Below are positions 1 to 7,513 of a DNA stretch of 9,889 nucleotides, in pieces. The position numbers and the translations under genes were made by a program. The DNA comes from Ekhidna sp. (GTDB lineage Bacteria > Bacteroidota > Bacteroidia > Cytophagales > Cyclobacteriaceae). How positions within the stretch are numbered: position 1 is the first letter of the stretch; each line of letters begins with the position of its first letter. The notes below the pieces were generated by a model that was not told the DNA's origin, made no database searches, and worked only from the letters and a program-made list of their open reading frames with translations. The stretch spans positions 1-9,889 of the forward strand of contig JAPPDO010000067.1 in the NCBI GenBank assembly GCA_028821635.1, read 5' to 3'.

Positions 1-66
1 CCATATCGCCTCATCCTCAAAACACCAAAACTCCATGCACAAAATGGTGGTCTTTACTATCCTCAT
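1..66 (-). CDS. possible start of an unidentified gene, cut by the left edge
   Basis: On the minus strand an ATG at 66-64 opens a frame with no stop up to the window edge, 22 codons (start MRIVKTTILC). It begins only one base after the stop codon of the methyltransferase at 68, which fits an operon continuing leftward. The piece is too short to assign a family. In a polysaccharide cluster a glycosyltransferase would be a reasonable guess, but nothing here shows it. Chance openness over 66 bases is quite possible, so confidence is low. Confidence 0.3.
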   Translation of the reverse strand, partial: MRIVKTTILCMEFWCFEDEAIW

Positions 67-67
67 A

Positions 68-721
68 TTAAGAGAAATAATACATACTTATGGATTTTGT
101 AAATCCAAGATACTTTTCTCTGTAGACCTTCCCTTCAGGAAATAAAGACTTCATTTCTTTTTCGCTTAATAGTTTGACTTCACTGACCCTTAAGACGGCA
201 CTTTCATAGGTTCTTATAGGTTTAACATATACCAAATAGTTTGCAGGATAAAAATGCATATCTATAAAAACTCTGACCTTAAAAGGAAGATGTTGAAAGA
301 ATGGGAACTTCCAGTGAGCCTCAATAGGGAAAAAATAATTTGGTGTCTGAATGAAATAATTCTTTCCAACTCGTCTTACCTCATCAGCCATAAGCTTTTG
401 ATTATCAAATGAAAACAGATGTTCTATAATTGAATTAGAATACACAATGTCAAATTCATTATGACTATACCCTTGTAAATTTGTGGCATCACCGATCACA
501 CTTGTAAAGTTTGGAAGGTCGATTGAGGATTCTTTCAGATTTAAAAGAATTATATGGATATTTTTTCTGTCTGTGAAATTCATACTTTTCCAGTACTCTA
601 CAGTTCCTCCTATATCGAGGATTTTAATTGAATGACCAGATTCGATTTTACTTAGGAGTTTCAGAAAAAAGTTGAATCTTTTTTCACGGCATCGTTGACC
701 AATTGCATTGTAAGATAACAT
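68..721 (-). CDS. class I SAM-dependent methyltransferase, surface-polysaccharide cluster
   Basis: A 217-residue soluble protein with the Rossmann-type methyltransferase fold signature. Motif I is ILDIGGT at residues 34-40 (the SAM-binding glycine loop, slightly unusual GGT instead of GxGxG). An acidic motif GDATNL lies at 77-82, and FDIVYSNSIIEHL at 90-102 matches the motif IV/post-IV region of the Methyltransf_11 group (SxxxEH). The C-terminal half is rich in aromatic residues (FFPIEAHWKFPFF), as in small methyltransferases of sugar or lipid clusters. It follows the broken polymerase gene with a 43-base gap on the same strand, so it was probably in the same operon. It could methylate a sugar or a small metabolite; the substrate cannot be read from sequence. 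The ATG at 721 is the only early start. There is no signal peptide, so it should be cytoplasmic. Confidence 0.75.
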   Translation of the reverse strand: MLSYNAIGQRCREKRFNFFLKLLSKIESGHSIKILDIGGTVEYWKSMNFTDRKNIHIILLNLKESSIDLPNFTSVIGDATNLQGYSHNEFDIVYSNSIIEHLFSFDNQKLMADEVRRVGKNYFIQTPNYFFPIEAHWKFPFFQHLPFKVRVFIDMHFYPANYLVYVKPIRTYESAVLRVSEVKLLSEKEMKSLFPEGKVYREKYLGFTKSISMYYFS

Positions 722-764
722 TGCTAATTTTTAATAGATTAAATAAAGCGTAAAATTAGCTAAC

Positions 765-1340
765 TTAGTCTTTTTTGGGAAAGAGAATTAAAAAAGTGAA
801 GATAATATAAGTAAACGACATAAAAGGATATTCCCAAAAGTTCAGATGAAGTAAATTAATAATGAAGAACACACTGAAATAAAATGCAAACTTCCGAAGG
901 TGCTCATCTTTTGGTAATAAGTTAATTTTTTTGATTCTTTTGAAGATAAGATAAAAATAAGAGAAAAATATACATAAGCCCAAAAGGCCCAACTCAACAG
1001 CTATTGATATTACAGAAGTTTGAGGAGATGAGAAGTTGCCATAACTTAATCCGGTTGTCCTCACATATGAGTAGAACGGTGAGATAAACTTTGCAAAGTG
1101 GTCACTTTTAAAATAGGGTAAATTCAGAGAGAAGTCGTTTACTCTTTCTTCGGGCATCCTAATAACCGAACTCCTGCTAGTGAAAGTTGAAGGTTCAAGT
1201 CCAAGGATTAAACTTTCCCCATTTATGATTTCACCGGTAACGATTTTTTTGTATATATTAAATTTTATAAGAGCGGGAGTTTTATCAAAATCCAAGTCAG
1301 AAATTAAATCAACCGCACCTGATATACGCTTAATTGACAT
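765..1340 (-). pseudogene. O-antigen polymerase/ligase-like protein, C-terminal part after frameshift
   Basis: This 191-codon frame is the C-terminal half of a Wzy/WaaL-type membrane protein. Residues 1-95 look like a large extracytoplasmic loop with no membrane spans. Next comes a conserved-looking stretch, FSSPQTSVISIAVELGLLGL (about 103-122), resembling the PHNxxLxxxxExGxxGL segment of O-antigen polymerases and ligases. Two further membrane segments follow (SVISIAVELGLLGLCIFF and FAFYFSVFFIINLLHL), plus a last hydrophobic stretch before the basic end FPKKD. The first ATG (1340) is probably not a true start: the frame stays open upstream and overlaps the preceding fragment, which lies in another frame. 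The two reading frames join well across the run of six A and four G at 1358-1367 (plus strand), where one base appears to be missing. The family call is by membrane pattern and motif, not by close sequence match. Confidence 0.65.
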
Positions 1341-2026
1341 TTGATTTGAACTCGAAAGGGGAAAAAACCAAGAAAAGCTATACCCACTATTAAGGTAATT
1401 TTTACAATACTTAATCTTCTGACTACATACTCTTTTAATAAGAACAAAGAAACAACGATAATTAGAAATCCAAAATTTGCGGTAGACTCAGGGATTATAA
1501 ACACAATAAAAAAGTAGAGTATTTCGAGAAATTTTAACGCCGTTTTCCGAGTAGAAATTAGCTTTCTGTTTAGTTTAACACTAATAGAGATTATTTCATA
1601 AAGAATTACTACAAGTACGTGAAATGCAACAAAGTTTGCATCACCTAATGTGCCAACGGCAGGGTCGCCCACCTGATGAACCCCATATTTGACGGATGAG
1701 AGTACCAGTAAGAATGACTGTATGTAAACCAAAAACTTGTATGCCCTGTAGATCTTGTAAAAATCTAAATGGGCACTGTAAGTAATGATTAGAATGGGTA
1801 GGAAGAAATTAGGGAGATATGAAACCAGCCAAAATAGAAATGAATAGCCGTCTGCATTACCGTGAATCATATTCAAACACCAAGATATTGCTCTTACTAA
1901 GACAACGATAATCGGAAACCACAAAAATGAACTTTTTACGACCTTGCCTTTTTTGTTAATGAGCCAAAACAAAATAAAAGTGAAAAGAGAAAAATATTGT
2001 AAAATAAAAACTTTTGTGAAAGAGGC
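1304..2026 (-). pseudogene. O-antigen polymerase/ligase-like protein, N-terminal part before frameshift
   Basis: The N-terminal, almost wholly hydrophobic half of the same polymerase/ligase-like gene. The frame is open from a stop at 2029-2027. It has no ATG before the first membrane span: the usable start is a TTG at 1972, which would cut off the hydrophobic stretch FILQYFSLFTFILFWLIN. About five membrane spans follow (FLWFPIIVVLVRAISW, FLFWLVSYLPNFFLPILIITY, YIQSFLLVLSSV, NFVAFHVLVVILYEIISI, FLEILYFFIVFII, FGFLIIVVSLFLL). Between them is HQVGDPAVGTLGDANFVAFH, a glycine/aspartate loop of the type seen before a span in Wzy proteins. Real homology appears to stop near FLGFFP, and the last 15 or so residues (FRVQIKCQLSVYQVRLI) are out-of-frame read-through of the downstream half. 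An ATG at 2048 in a different frame (MLLFLVLSLF) could be the original start if a second shift lies between 1973 and 2048; this is speculative. Confidence 0.6.
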
Positions 2027-2372
2027 TTAAAACCAAAAAAAGGAGCATTAAATGTGAGGTTAACTTGAAAGGTATTTATTTTTCAAATATTTATATTTCT
2101 CAAATTATTTCATTGCAAAGTAAGGACATGTTGTTACAGATAAGGGCAATTATTCGCCCAAGAGAAACTCAAATCAGAAACTGACACGATATACAGTTTT
2201 GAGTTAAGAAAAATTATTTTTTTCAAAAAATGGAGATTTTAACATGAGATTGATGTAATTTTTTTATTAGATAAACAAAGAGTTATTTAATATCACTAAA
2301 ATTCATTTTGAGAAATCTCCTTCTCCGAAAAGCTAGAAGCTGTCAATGCAGGGGAGACATTGCTCAGAAGTA
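2027..2372. other. A/T-rich intergenic stretch without a recognisable gene
   Basis: About 350 bases of strongly A/T-rich DNA with stops in all frames. It probably holds the promoter region of the minus-strand polysaccharide genes, but I could not find a convincing pair of TTTG and TAnnTTTG boxes at normal spacing. A short inverted repeat (GGGC at 2144-2147, GCCC at 2156-2159, loop of eight) is the only symmetric element noticed; it is too weak to call an operator or terminator. No tRNA, transposase remnant or direct-repeat array is visible. Confidence 0.4.
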
Positions 2373-2423
2373 TCAAGTCTCCTCCTGATTTGCTACAAGG
2401 AACTTAGGCACATTCATATTCAT
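2373..2423 (-). pseudogene. short orphan coding trace (MNMNVPKFLVANQEET)
   Basis: On the minus strand an ATG at 2423 opens 16 codons, then a TGA. The residues look like a natural protein start. In the next frame the DNA reads on for a few codons (DTSEQCLPCIDSF) before a stop. This looks like the eroded beginning of a small gene downstream of the decayed gene at 2472-2769. I do not recognise the family securely. Chance cannot be excluded at this length. Confidence 0.25.
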
Positions 2424-2471
2424 CTATTATTAGATTACAATTTATTACTATATGGTGTCAAGTCCTAAATG

Positions 2472-2769
2472 ATTACTGCCGGCATCATACCAACTAATTC
2501 AATGAATGGTCTCGTATGAACTAATACATTCATAATATATGCGTGTCCATCGTCTGAGAGTTCTGGGTATCAACTTTCACAGTCAAGTGTTCCACCGTTT
2601 GAGGAACTGACTGCTCCGAAGTAAGATATCATAGCACCATGTTTTCTTAATGTAGCGAAGATTCTTGCTTCAATGAGCTTCCCAGGTTTTGTTTTTCTAA
2701 TTTTTTAGTTTCTAGGTCGTTTTTGAAATCATAACGCACCTTTTGAATTAGTTTATTAGAACTAGCCAT
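2472..2769 (-). pseudogene. decayed protein gene downstream of sucC, family not recognised
   Basis: An ATG at 2769 opens a 40-codon frame (MASSNKLIQKVRYDFKND...) that stops at 2647. From about 2695 the neighbouring frame takes over with protein-like content: KPGKLIEARIFATLRKHG, then MISYFGAVSSSNGGTLDCES. It meets an in-frame TGA at 2570-2572 and resumes in the same frame as YPELSDDGHAYIMNVLVHTR. It ends with a TAG near 2472. The simplest reading is a former gene of roughly 100 codons that lost one base in the A-rich stretch near 2690-2700 and acquired a TGA, possibly from TGG (Trp). I do not recognise the family. It lies 92 bases beyond the sucC stop on the same strand. Confidence 0.4.
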
Positions 2770-2861
2770 AATTCTTTATAATATTACTCATTAGGGAAAT
2801 TTATACTGTAAAATGAACGATTAGGAACTGTTACGAATTAATCCCTAAACTTCAGGAATGC

Positions 2862-4079
2862 TCAGGTCTTAGCTAGTATTTTCTTCACCTTGTCAGCAGC
2901 ATCTTTGAGCAGTATTGCAGATGTTACTTTGAGACCTGACTTTTCAATGATCCTAGCACCTTCCTCGGCATTGGTGCCCTGAAGGCGGACAATGATTGGA
3001 ACATTGATCTCTCCGATATTTTTATACGCTTCCACGACTCCCTCTGCAACGCGATCACATCTTACGATCCCGCCAAAAATATTAATTAAAATAGCCTTTA
3101 CTTTGGGATCTTGCAGGATTATTCTAAACCCTGCTTCTACCGTCTGCGCATTGGCACCGCCACCCACATCCAGAAAATTTGCCGGTTCTCCTCCCGATAG
3201 CTTGATGATGTCCATTGTGGCCATGGCAAGTCCCGCACCATTGACCATACAGCCTACATCTCCATTGAGTTTCACATAGTTCAGGCCTGACTTTCCTGCC
3301 TCAACTTCCAGAGGATCTTCTTCGGTGAGGTCTCTTAGCTCGGCGATGTTTTTATGCCTGTAAAGCGCATTGTCATCAATATTCACTTTAGCATCAACGG
3401 CAAGTATTTTATTGTCTGATGTTTTAAGCACCGGATTAATTTCAAACTGAGACGCATCCGTTCCTTCGTAGGCGTTGTACAAAGCAGAGATGAACTTCAC
3501 CATTCCCTTAAATGCGTCTCCACTTAATCCAAGTGCAAAAGCCACTTTTCTGGCTTGGAACGCCTGAAGTCCTACCGATGGTTCTACCCACTCCTTCACA
3601 ATTTTGTCCGGAGTCTCTTCAGCGACCGTTTCAATGTCCATCCCTCCTTCAACAGAGGCCATGATTAGATTCTTACCTGTTGCTCTGTCTAGGAGAATTG
3701 ATAAATAATATTCCTGCGGATCAGACGCTCCAGGGTAGTAAACATCTTGGGCGATGAGTATTTTGTTTACTTTCTTTCCCTCCGGTCCCGTTTGGTGAGT
3801 GACCAGGGTGCCTCCCAATATAGCTTTTGTCTTGGGTGCGACCTCCTCCGGGCTTTTTGCTAATACTACTCCATTAGACCCAGTTTCTTTAACTTCTCCC
3901 TTTCCCCTTCCTCCGGCATGGATCTGAGCTTTAATTACGTACCAGGCGGTTCCTGTCTCTTTATGTAATTCTCTGGCGGCATCCTTAGCCTTCTCCGGAG
4001 TATCTGCAACGATACCCTCCTGGATGGCGACTCCGTATGATTTAAGAATCTCTTTTGCCTGGTATTCGTGAATATTCAT
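2862..4079 (-). CDS. sucC: succinyl-CoA ligase [ADP-forming] subunit beta
   Basis: Beta subunit of succinyl-CoA synthetase, which with SucD converts succinyl-CoA, NDP and phosphate to succinate, CoA and NTP in the TCA cycle (cytoplasm). The protein is 405 residues, slightly longer than the E. coli enzyme. The N-terminal ATP-grasp domain starts at [12 protein letters not shown] and has the nucleotide-binding [12 protein letters not shown] at 50-61. The Mg-site motif FEINPVL is followed by [10 protein letters not shown], the counterparts of the E. coli metal ligands. The C-terminal CoA-ligase domain has [19 protein letters not shown] and the signature [17 protein letters not shown] chose the ATG at 4079 because the conserved N-terminus begins there; an ATG 39 bases upstream (4118) adds 13 residues not expected in the family. 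sucD is not in the window. It is divergent from the ABC ATPase, with 113 bases between the starts. Confidence 0.97.
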   Translation of the reverse strand: MNIHEYQAKEILKSYGVAIQEGIVADTPEKAKDAARELHKETGTAWYVIKAQIHAGGRGKGEVKETGSNGVVLAKSPEEVAPKTKAILGGTLVTHQTGPEGKKVNKILIAQDVYYPGASDPQEYYLSILLDRATGKNLIMASVEGGMDIETVAEETPDKIVKEWVEPSVGLQAFQARKVAFALGLSGDAFKGMVKFISALYNAYEGTDASQFEINPVLKTSDNKILAVDAKVNIDDNALYRHKNIAELRDLTEEDPLEVEAGKSGLNYVKLNGDVGCMVNGAGLAMATMDIIKLSGGEPANFLDVGGGANAQTVEAGFRIILQDPKVKAILINIFGGIVRCDRVAEGVVEAYKNIGEINVPIIVRLQGTNAEEGARIIEKSGLKVTSAILLKDAADKVKKILAKT

Positions 4080-4091
4080 GAATTTTTTTTG

Positions 4092-4119
4092 CGAAGCTAA
4101 ATCAATAATTACGTACAAA
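4092..4119 (-). promoter_or_regulatory. candidate Bacteroidota-type promoter for sucC
   Basis: Reading the minus strand, TTTG (4119-4116) is followed after 16 bases by TAGCTTCG (4099-4092). This matches the Bacteroidota -7 consensus TAnnTTTG at all but one of its fixed positions. The -7 box ends 13 bases before the sucC ATG at 4079, so the leader would be very short. The intervening sequence is an A-run on the sense strand, common upstream of Bacteroidota starts. Spacing is slightly short of the usual range. Confidence 0.35.
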
Positions 4120-4158
4120 CAAGTTCAGGGATCACTGTTTGTCTGCTGGAATCAGAAA

Positions 4159-4187
4159 TTTGAAAGCCTGAAAAAAGCATATCTTTA
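4159..4187 (+). promoter_or_regulatory. candidate promoter for the ABC ATPase-EamA pair, nearly leaderless
   Basis: TTTG at 4159-4162, a 17-base spacer, then TATCTTTA at 4180-4187, seven of eight letters of TAnnTTTG when N counts as a match. Only five bases separate the -7 box from the ATG at 4193, so a start a few bases downstream of the box would give a leaderless or nearly leaderless transcript. There is no purine-rich ribosome site before the ATG (CCGCC instead), which agrees with this. Evidence is motif only. Confidence 0.4.
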
Positions 4188-4192
4188 CCGCC

Positions 4193-4840
4193 ATGCTCAA
4201 GGCAGAAAATCTTCATAAGTCTTATGGTGGTTTAGCGGTTTTAAAAGGGATTCACGTTGAAATCCAAAAAGGGGAGGTGGTTAGTATTGTAGGTGCCTCG
4301 GGTGCAGGTAAGAGTACGCTCTTGCATATACTTGGAACGTTGGATGAGCCTGATAGTGGTGAATTGACGATCAATCAGCATAAAATCTCAGATTTGGGCA
4401 AAACGAAGCTTTCACAATTTAGGAATAAGGAGATAGGCTTTGTTTTCCAATTTCATAACCTGCTTCCGGAGTTTACCGCTTTAGAAAACGTCTGTATTCC
4501 CGCCTTTATAAAAAAAGACAATGAGGCAAAGATCAACGCAAAACGTTTATTGGACAGGCTGGGTTTACATAAGAGACTGGATCACAAACCCTCTGAACTC
4601 TCCGGAGGAGAGCAGCAGCGAGTTTCCGTAGCCAGGGCTTTAATTAACAATCCTTCAATTGTTTTTGCAGATGAGCCAACCGGAAATTTGGACTCCCAAA
4701 ATACAGACCAACTTCACAACTTGTTTCTGGAGTTAAGAGAGGAGCTATCTCAAACCTTTGTAATTGTTACTCATAACATGGAGTTTGCCGAAATGGCAGA
4801 TAGAACTTTGGAAATAAAAGACGGGATGGTTGTTTCCTGA
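4193..4840 (+). CDS. ABC transporter ATP-binding protein, LolD/MacB family
   Basis: A 215-residue stand-alone nucleotide-binding subunit with every motif intact: Walker A GASGAGKST (34-42), Q-loop glutamine 86 in FQFHNLLPEFTALENV, ABC signature LSGGEQQRVSVARAL (136-150), Walker B IVFADEP with catalytic Glu161 (D-loop GNLDS 164-168), and switch His194 in VTHN. The LLPEFTALENV and ADEPTGNLD stretches are typical of the LolD/MacB (lipoprotein release and macrolide export) subfamily. By homology it would power extraction of lipoproteins from the inner membrane or export of another substrate, together with an FtsX-like permease. No such permease is in the window, so the partner must be encoded elsewhere. 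It overlaps the next gene by one base (TGATG), which implies translational coupling. The start at 4193 agrees with the normal N-terminus MLKAENLHKSYG. Confidence 0.9.
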   Translation: MLKAENLHKSYGGLAVLKGIHVEIQKGEVVSIVGASGAGKSTLLHILGTLDEPDSGELTINQHKISDLGKTKLSQFRNKEIGFVFQFHNLLPEFTALENVCIPAFIKKDNEAKINAKRLLDRLGLHKRLDHKPSELSGGEQQRVSVARALINNPSIVFADEPTGNLDSQNTDQLHNLFLELREELSQTFVIVTHNMEFAEMADRTLEIKDGMVVS

Positions 4841-5682
4841 TGAGGATAAGCCAGAGCATTTTGTACATACTTTTAGCTTCATTCATTTTCACGTTAATGA
4901 AAGTATTTGTCAAGCTAATTCCTCACATACCGGCGATTGAGATTATTCTATTCCGATCCATCATATCTTTTGGAATCAGTCTTTATTTCCTCAAAAGGCA
5001 AAAGGTGAGTGTTTGGGGGAATAATAAATTTATATTACTAGGCAGAGGAGTTTCAGGTGCTATTGCACTCGTCACCTACTTTAGTCTTTTACAACAAATC
5101 CCTTTAGCAACTGCGTCCACGCTACAATACTTATCACCGATTTTCACGACGGTCATAGGAATTTTTATTGTAGGAGAAAGAGTAACGCCTATTCAATTTC
5201 TCTTCTTCGCTCTGAGTTTTGCGGGCATCCTTGTGATCCAGGGCTTTGATACCAGAATGAACACCATTCATTTATTCATGGGGATAGTTGCATCCGTATT
5301 CATGGGGTTAGCTTACAATTTTATCCGCAAACTAAAGACCAGTGAGCATCCTCTGGTGATCATTTTTTATTTTCCTCTTGTGATGCTTCCAATATCAGCA
5401 ATTTGGTCATCATTTATATGGGTTCAGCCTGATGGATATGACTGGCTGGTTTTGGTGGCTGTGGGCCTTTGCACACAGGCGGCACAATTTTTTATGACCA
5501 AGTCGTATCAACAAGAAGAACTGAATAAGGTCGCTATTCTTTCCTACATAAGCATCATTTATTCGCTTTCTTTTGGTTATGTCATCTTCGATGAGACCTA
5601 CGATTTGATCATTTATGCTGGGATGGCATTGGTTTTGATGGGTGTTATTTTTAACGTTCTATTCAAAAAGAAAGCAGTTTGA
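4840..5682 (+). CDS. EamA-family (drug/metabolite superfamily) inner-membrane transporter
   Basis: A 280-residue, highly hydrophobic protein with about ten membrane spans in two EamA repeats (about residues 5-137 and 146-276). Each repeat keeps the family pattern. The first has FRSIISFGISLYFL (RhaT/EamA-type arginine after span 2) and ATASTLQYLSPIFTTVIGIFIVGE, with the helix-ending GE at 112-113. In the second repeat the matching GE is replaced by FDE near 249-251, a modest divergence. The family exports or imports small metabolites such as amino acids, purines or sugars; the substrate is not predictable. Its ATG lies inside the stop of the ABC ATPase gene (TGATG), so the two are co-translated, although EamA carriers work without an ATPase. 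The positive C-terminus (KKKAV) suggests a cytoplasmic end. Confidence 0.88.
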   Translation: MRISQSILYILLASFIFTLMKVFVKLIPHIPAIEIILFRSIISFGISLYFLKRQKVSVWGNNKFILLGRGVSGAIALVTYFSLLQQIPLATASTLQYLSPIFTTVIGIFIVGERVTPIQFLFFALSFAGILVIQGFDTRMNTIHLFMGIVASVFMGLAYNFIRKLKTSEHPLVIIFYFPLVMLPISAIWSSFIWVQPDGYDWLVLVAVGLCTQAAQFFMTKSYQQEELNKVAILSYISIIYSLSFGYVIFDETYDLIIYAGMALVLMGVIFNVLFKKKAV

Positions 5683-5730
5683 TTTTAGAGATGGTGCATT
5701 TTTATTTGCAACATATAAATTTAGTGTTTT

Positions 5731-6441
5731 ATGGGAAGAGCATTTGAATATCGAAGGGCAGCGAAAGAGAAGCGTTGGGATAAAATGAGCAGAGTGTTTC
5801 CAAAACTTGCTAAGGCGATAACTGTTGCAGCAAAAGAGGGAGGTCCGGAACCTGAGATGAACGCTAAGCTCAGGACAGCTATCCAAAATGCAAAGGCAGA
5901 GAATATGCCGAAGGACAATATCGAAAATGCCATAAAGCGAGCTTCGGGGAAAGATGCCGCCGATATTACGGAGGTGACCTATGAAGGGAAAGGCCCTCAT
6001 GGGGTATTGGTGTTTGTAGAAGCGGCCACTGATAATATTACACGCACTGTGGCAAATATGAAGGCTTATTTTAGTAAGGCCGGAGGGAGTTTTGTCTCAT
6101 CCGGGTCTTTGGAATTTATGTTTAGCAGAAAGGCAGTTTTTGAGTTTGAGAAAACGGATGCGATGGATATTGAAGAACTCGAGCTTTCACTGATAGATGG
6201 AGGACTTGAAGAAATAGAAGAAAATGAAGGCATACTCTATGTTTATGCAGATTATAAGCAGTTTGGAGAACTATCTAAGATCATTGAAGACCTGGGAATT
6301 AAGGTCAGGAAATCATTATTGAAAAGAATACCGACCTCTCCTGTAGAGTTTTCGGAGGAGCAGCTTGATGAGATAGAGAAAATGCTTGATAAGATTGAAG
6401 AAGATGATGATGTTCAGGCCGTTTACACCAACATTGCGTAA
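5731..6441 (+). CDS. yebC: YebC/PmpR family protein
   Basis: A 236-residue protein of the YebC/PmpR (TACO1-like) family, about the usual length. The N-terminus [16 protein letters not shown] replaces the MAGHSKWANIKHRK of Proteobacteria, as typical in Bacteroidota. Family blocks follow in order: [39 protein letters not shown], then [19 protein letters not shown] and [14 protein letters not shown]. The last domain carries the acidic segment [20 protein letters not shown] and ends [11 protein letters not shown]. Family members have been described both as DNA-binding regulators and as ribosome-associated factors that relieve stalling; which applies here cannot be told from sequence. It lies 48 bases after the transporter gene on the same strand; that gap shows no well-spaced promoter pair. 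Confidence 0.95.
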   Translation: MGRAFEYRRAAKEKRWDKMSRVFPKLAKAITVAAKEGGPEPEMNAKLRTAIQNAKAENMPKDNIENAIKRASGKDAADITEVTYEGKGPHGVLVFVEAATDNITRTVANMKAYFSKAGGSFVSSGSLEFMFSRKAVFEFEKTDAMDIEELELSLIDGGLEEIEENEGILYVYADYKQFGELSKIIEDLGIKVRKSLLKRIPTSPVEFSEEQLDEIEKMLDKIEEDDDVQAVYTNIA

Positions 6442-6465
6442 TTGTGAAATTAAAACAGGAAAATT

Positions 6466-6624
6466 ATGAGTTTTTGGAGAGTACTTCTCGCTATTATTTT
6501 TCCGCCGTTATCAGTTATTGGTAAAGGATGTGGTTCTATTTTTATTGTCTTTTTATTATGGTTATGTGGTTGGGTTCCGGGGGTTATTGCCGCATTGATA
6601 ATTTTAAATAATCCTGAGCGATAA
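6466..6624 (+). CDS. YqaE/Pmp3 (UPF0057) family small membrane protein
   Basis: A 52-residue ORF starting at ATG 6466, with a plausible AGGA ribosome site seven bases upstream (6457-6460). It reads MSFWRVLLAIIFPPLSVIGK, then GCGSIFIVFLLWLCGWVPGV, then IAALIILNNPER. This is the Pmp3/YqaE pattern: a first membrane span containing a PP-(L/F)-(A/S)-V motif, a short polar turn with a cysteine (KGCG), and a second span with WxxGxxPGxIxAxxI. Such proteolipid-like proteins sit in the inner membrane and are often induced by salt, cold or envelope stress; that role is from the family. It follows yebC by 24 bases and precedes the methyltransferase by ten, so it may be co-transcribed with either. Confidence 0.85.
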   Translation: MSFWRVLLAIIFPPLSVIGKGCGSIFIVFLLWLCGWVPGVIAALIILNNPER

Positions 6625-6634
6625 ATTTTATAGA

Positions 6635-7513
6635 ATGAAGACAAAAACGGATTTATATCTAGGAGATTGCACATCAGAACTTGAAAAAATTGATGACTGT
6701 TCAGTTGATTTAATATTCACTTCTCCACCTTACGCTGACCAAAGACAAAACACTTATGGAGGTATCCATCCTGATAAATACGTTGCTTGGTTCCTACCTA
6801 TCTCGGCTCGACTTTTTCAAGTGCTTAAACCAACCGGTTCATTTATTCTTAACATCAAGGAGCGAGTAATTAATGGGGAAAGAAGTACTTATGTGATGGA
6901 GCTAATTCTTGCAATGAAAAAGCAAGGTTGGCTTTGGACAGAGGAGTATATGTGGCATAAAAAGAACTGCTATCCGGGCAAGTGGCCCAACCGCTTTCGA
7001 GATTCTTGGGAACGTCTTTTACACTTTACTAAGGAAAAGAAATTTAATATGTATCAGGAAGAAGTGATGGTTCCGATAGGTGATTGGGCAAAAAACAGAT
7101 TAAAAAACTTAAGCGACACCGATAAGACAAGAGATGAATCAAAAGTGGGCAGTGGTTTTGGAAAAAATATCTCTAACTGGCTCAATCGAGATATGACCTA
7201 TCCTACAAATGTTTTACATCTCGCCACAGAATGCAACAATAAAAACCATAGTGCTACGTTCCCAGCGGAACTTCCGGAGTGGTTTATTAAGCTGTTTACA
7301 AAAGAGGGTGATACAGTGCTAGACCCTTTTATGGGGTCAGGAACAACCAACTTTGTTGCTAACAAAATGAGGCGTCATTCTATAGGCATTGAAATAATAC
7401 CGGAATACTATGAAATGGTAAAAAACAAACTCCAACCGGTAGAACCTTACCTCCTAGACCCCAAGACCAAATATGAAAAAGCTAAATCTGAAAGACGTAT
7501 TGCAGTACGTTGA
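6635..7513 (+). CDS. type II DNA methyltransferase, beta class (TSPPY), probably N4-cytosine
   Basis: The modification half of a restriction-modification pair, 292 residues. The catalytic motif IV TSPPY (29-33) precedes the SAM-binding motif I DPFMGSGTT (230-238), so the motif order is that of the beta class. The TSPPY form is more typical of N4-cytosine than N6-adenine enzymes, but the base is not proven. Between them lies the variable, target-recognition part, including GSGFGKNISNWLNRDMTYP, which agrees with other TSPPY enzymes. The C-terminus has IGIEI (motif II) and ends in a charged tail (KTKYEKAKSERRIAVR). The stop lies 41 bases inside the endonuclease gene. Start ATG 6635 lies ten bases after the small membrane protein and just before the conserved YLGDC. 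The target site cannot be deduced here. Confidence 0.92.
   Translation: MKTKTDLYLGDCTSELEKIDDCSVDLIFTSPPYADQRQNTYGGIHPDKYVAWFLPISARLFQVLKPTGSFILNIKERVINGERSTYVMELILAMKKQGWLWTEEYMWHKKNCYPGKWPNRFRDSWERLLHFTKEKKFNMYQEEVMVPIGDWAKNRLKNLSDTDKTRDESKVGSGFGKNISNWLNRDMTYPTNVLHLATECNNKNHSATFPAELPEWFIKLFTKEGDTVLDPFMGSGTTNFVANKMRRHSIGIEIIPEYYEMVKNKLQPVEPYLLDPKTKYEKAKSERRIAVR

Noticed and set aside
2144..2159. Inverted repeat GGGC-N8-GCCC as an operator or terminator
   Set aside because: A four-base stem without a T-run or nearby gene end is expected by chance in this much sequence.
2821..2848. Possible terminator after sucC from TTAGG / CCTAA arms
   Set aside because: The arms are five bases with an 18-base loop and no following T-run on the sense strand.
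2992..3279. Plus-strand 95-codon open frame inside sucC
   Set aside because: It is antisense to a strongly conserved, intact gene and has low-complexity, proline/serine-rich content.
5659..6000. Minus-strand frames of 113 and 70 codons over yebC
   Set aside because: They are shadows of the confidently assigned yebC on the other strand, with no domain-like content.
6450..6674. Minus-strand 74-codon frame over the small membrane gene
   Set aside because: The plus strand carries a clear Pmp3/YqaE-type protein with a ribosome site there; the antisense frame has no recognisable features.
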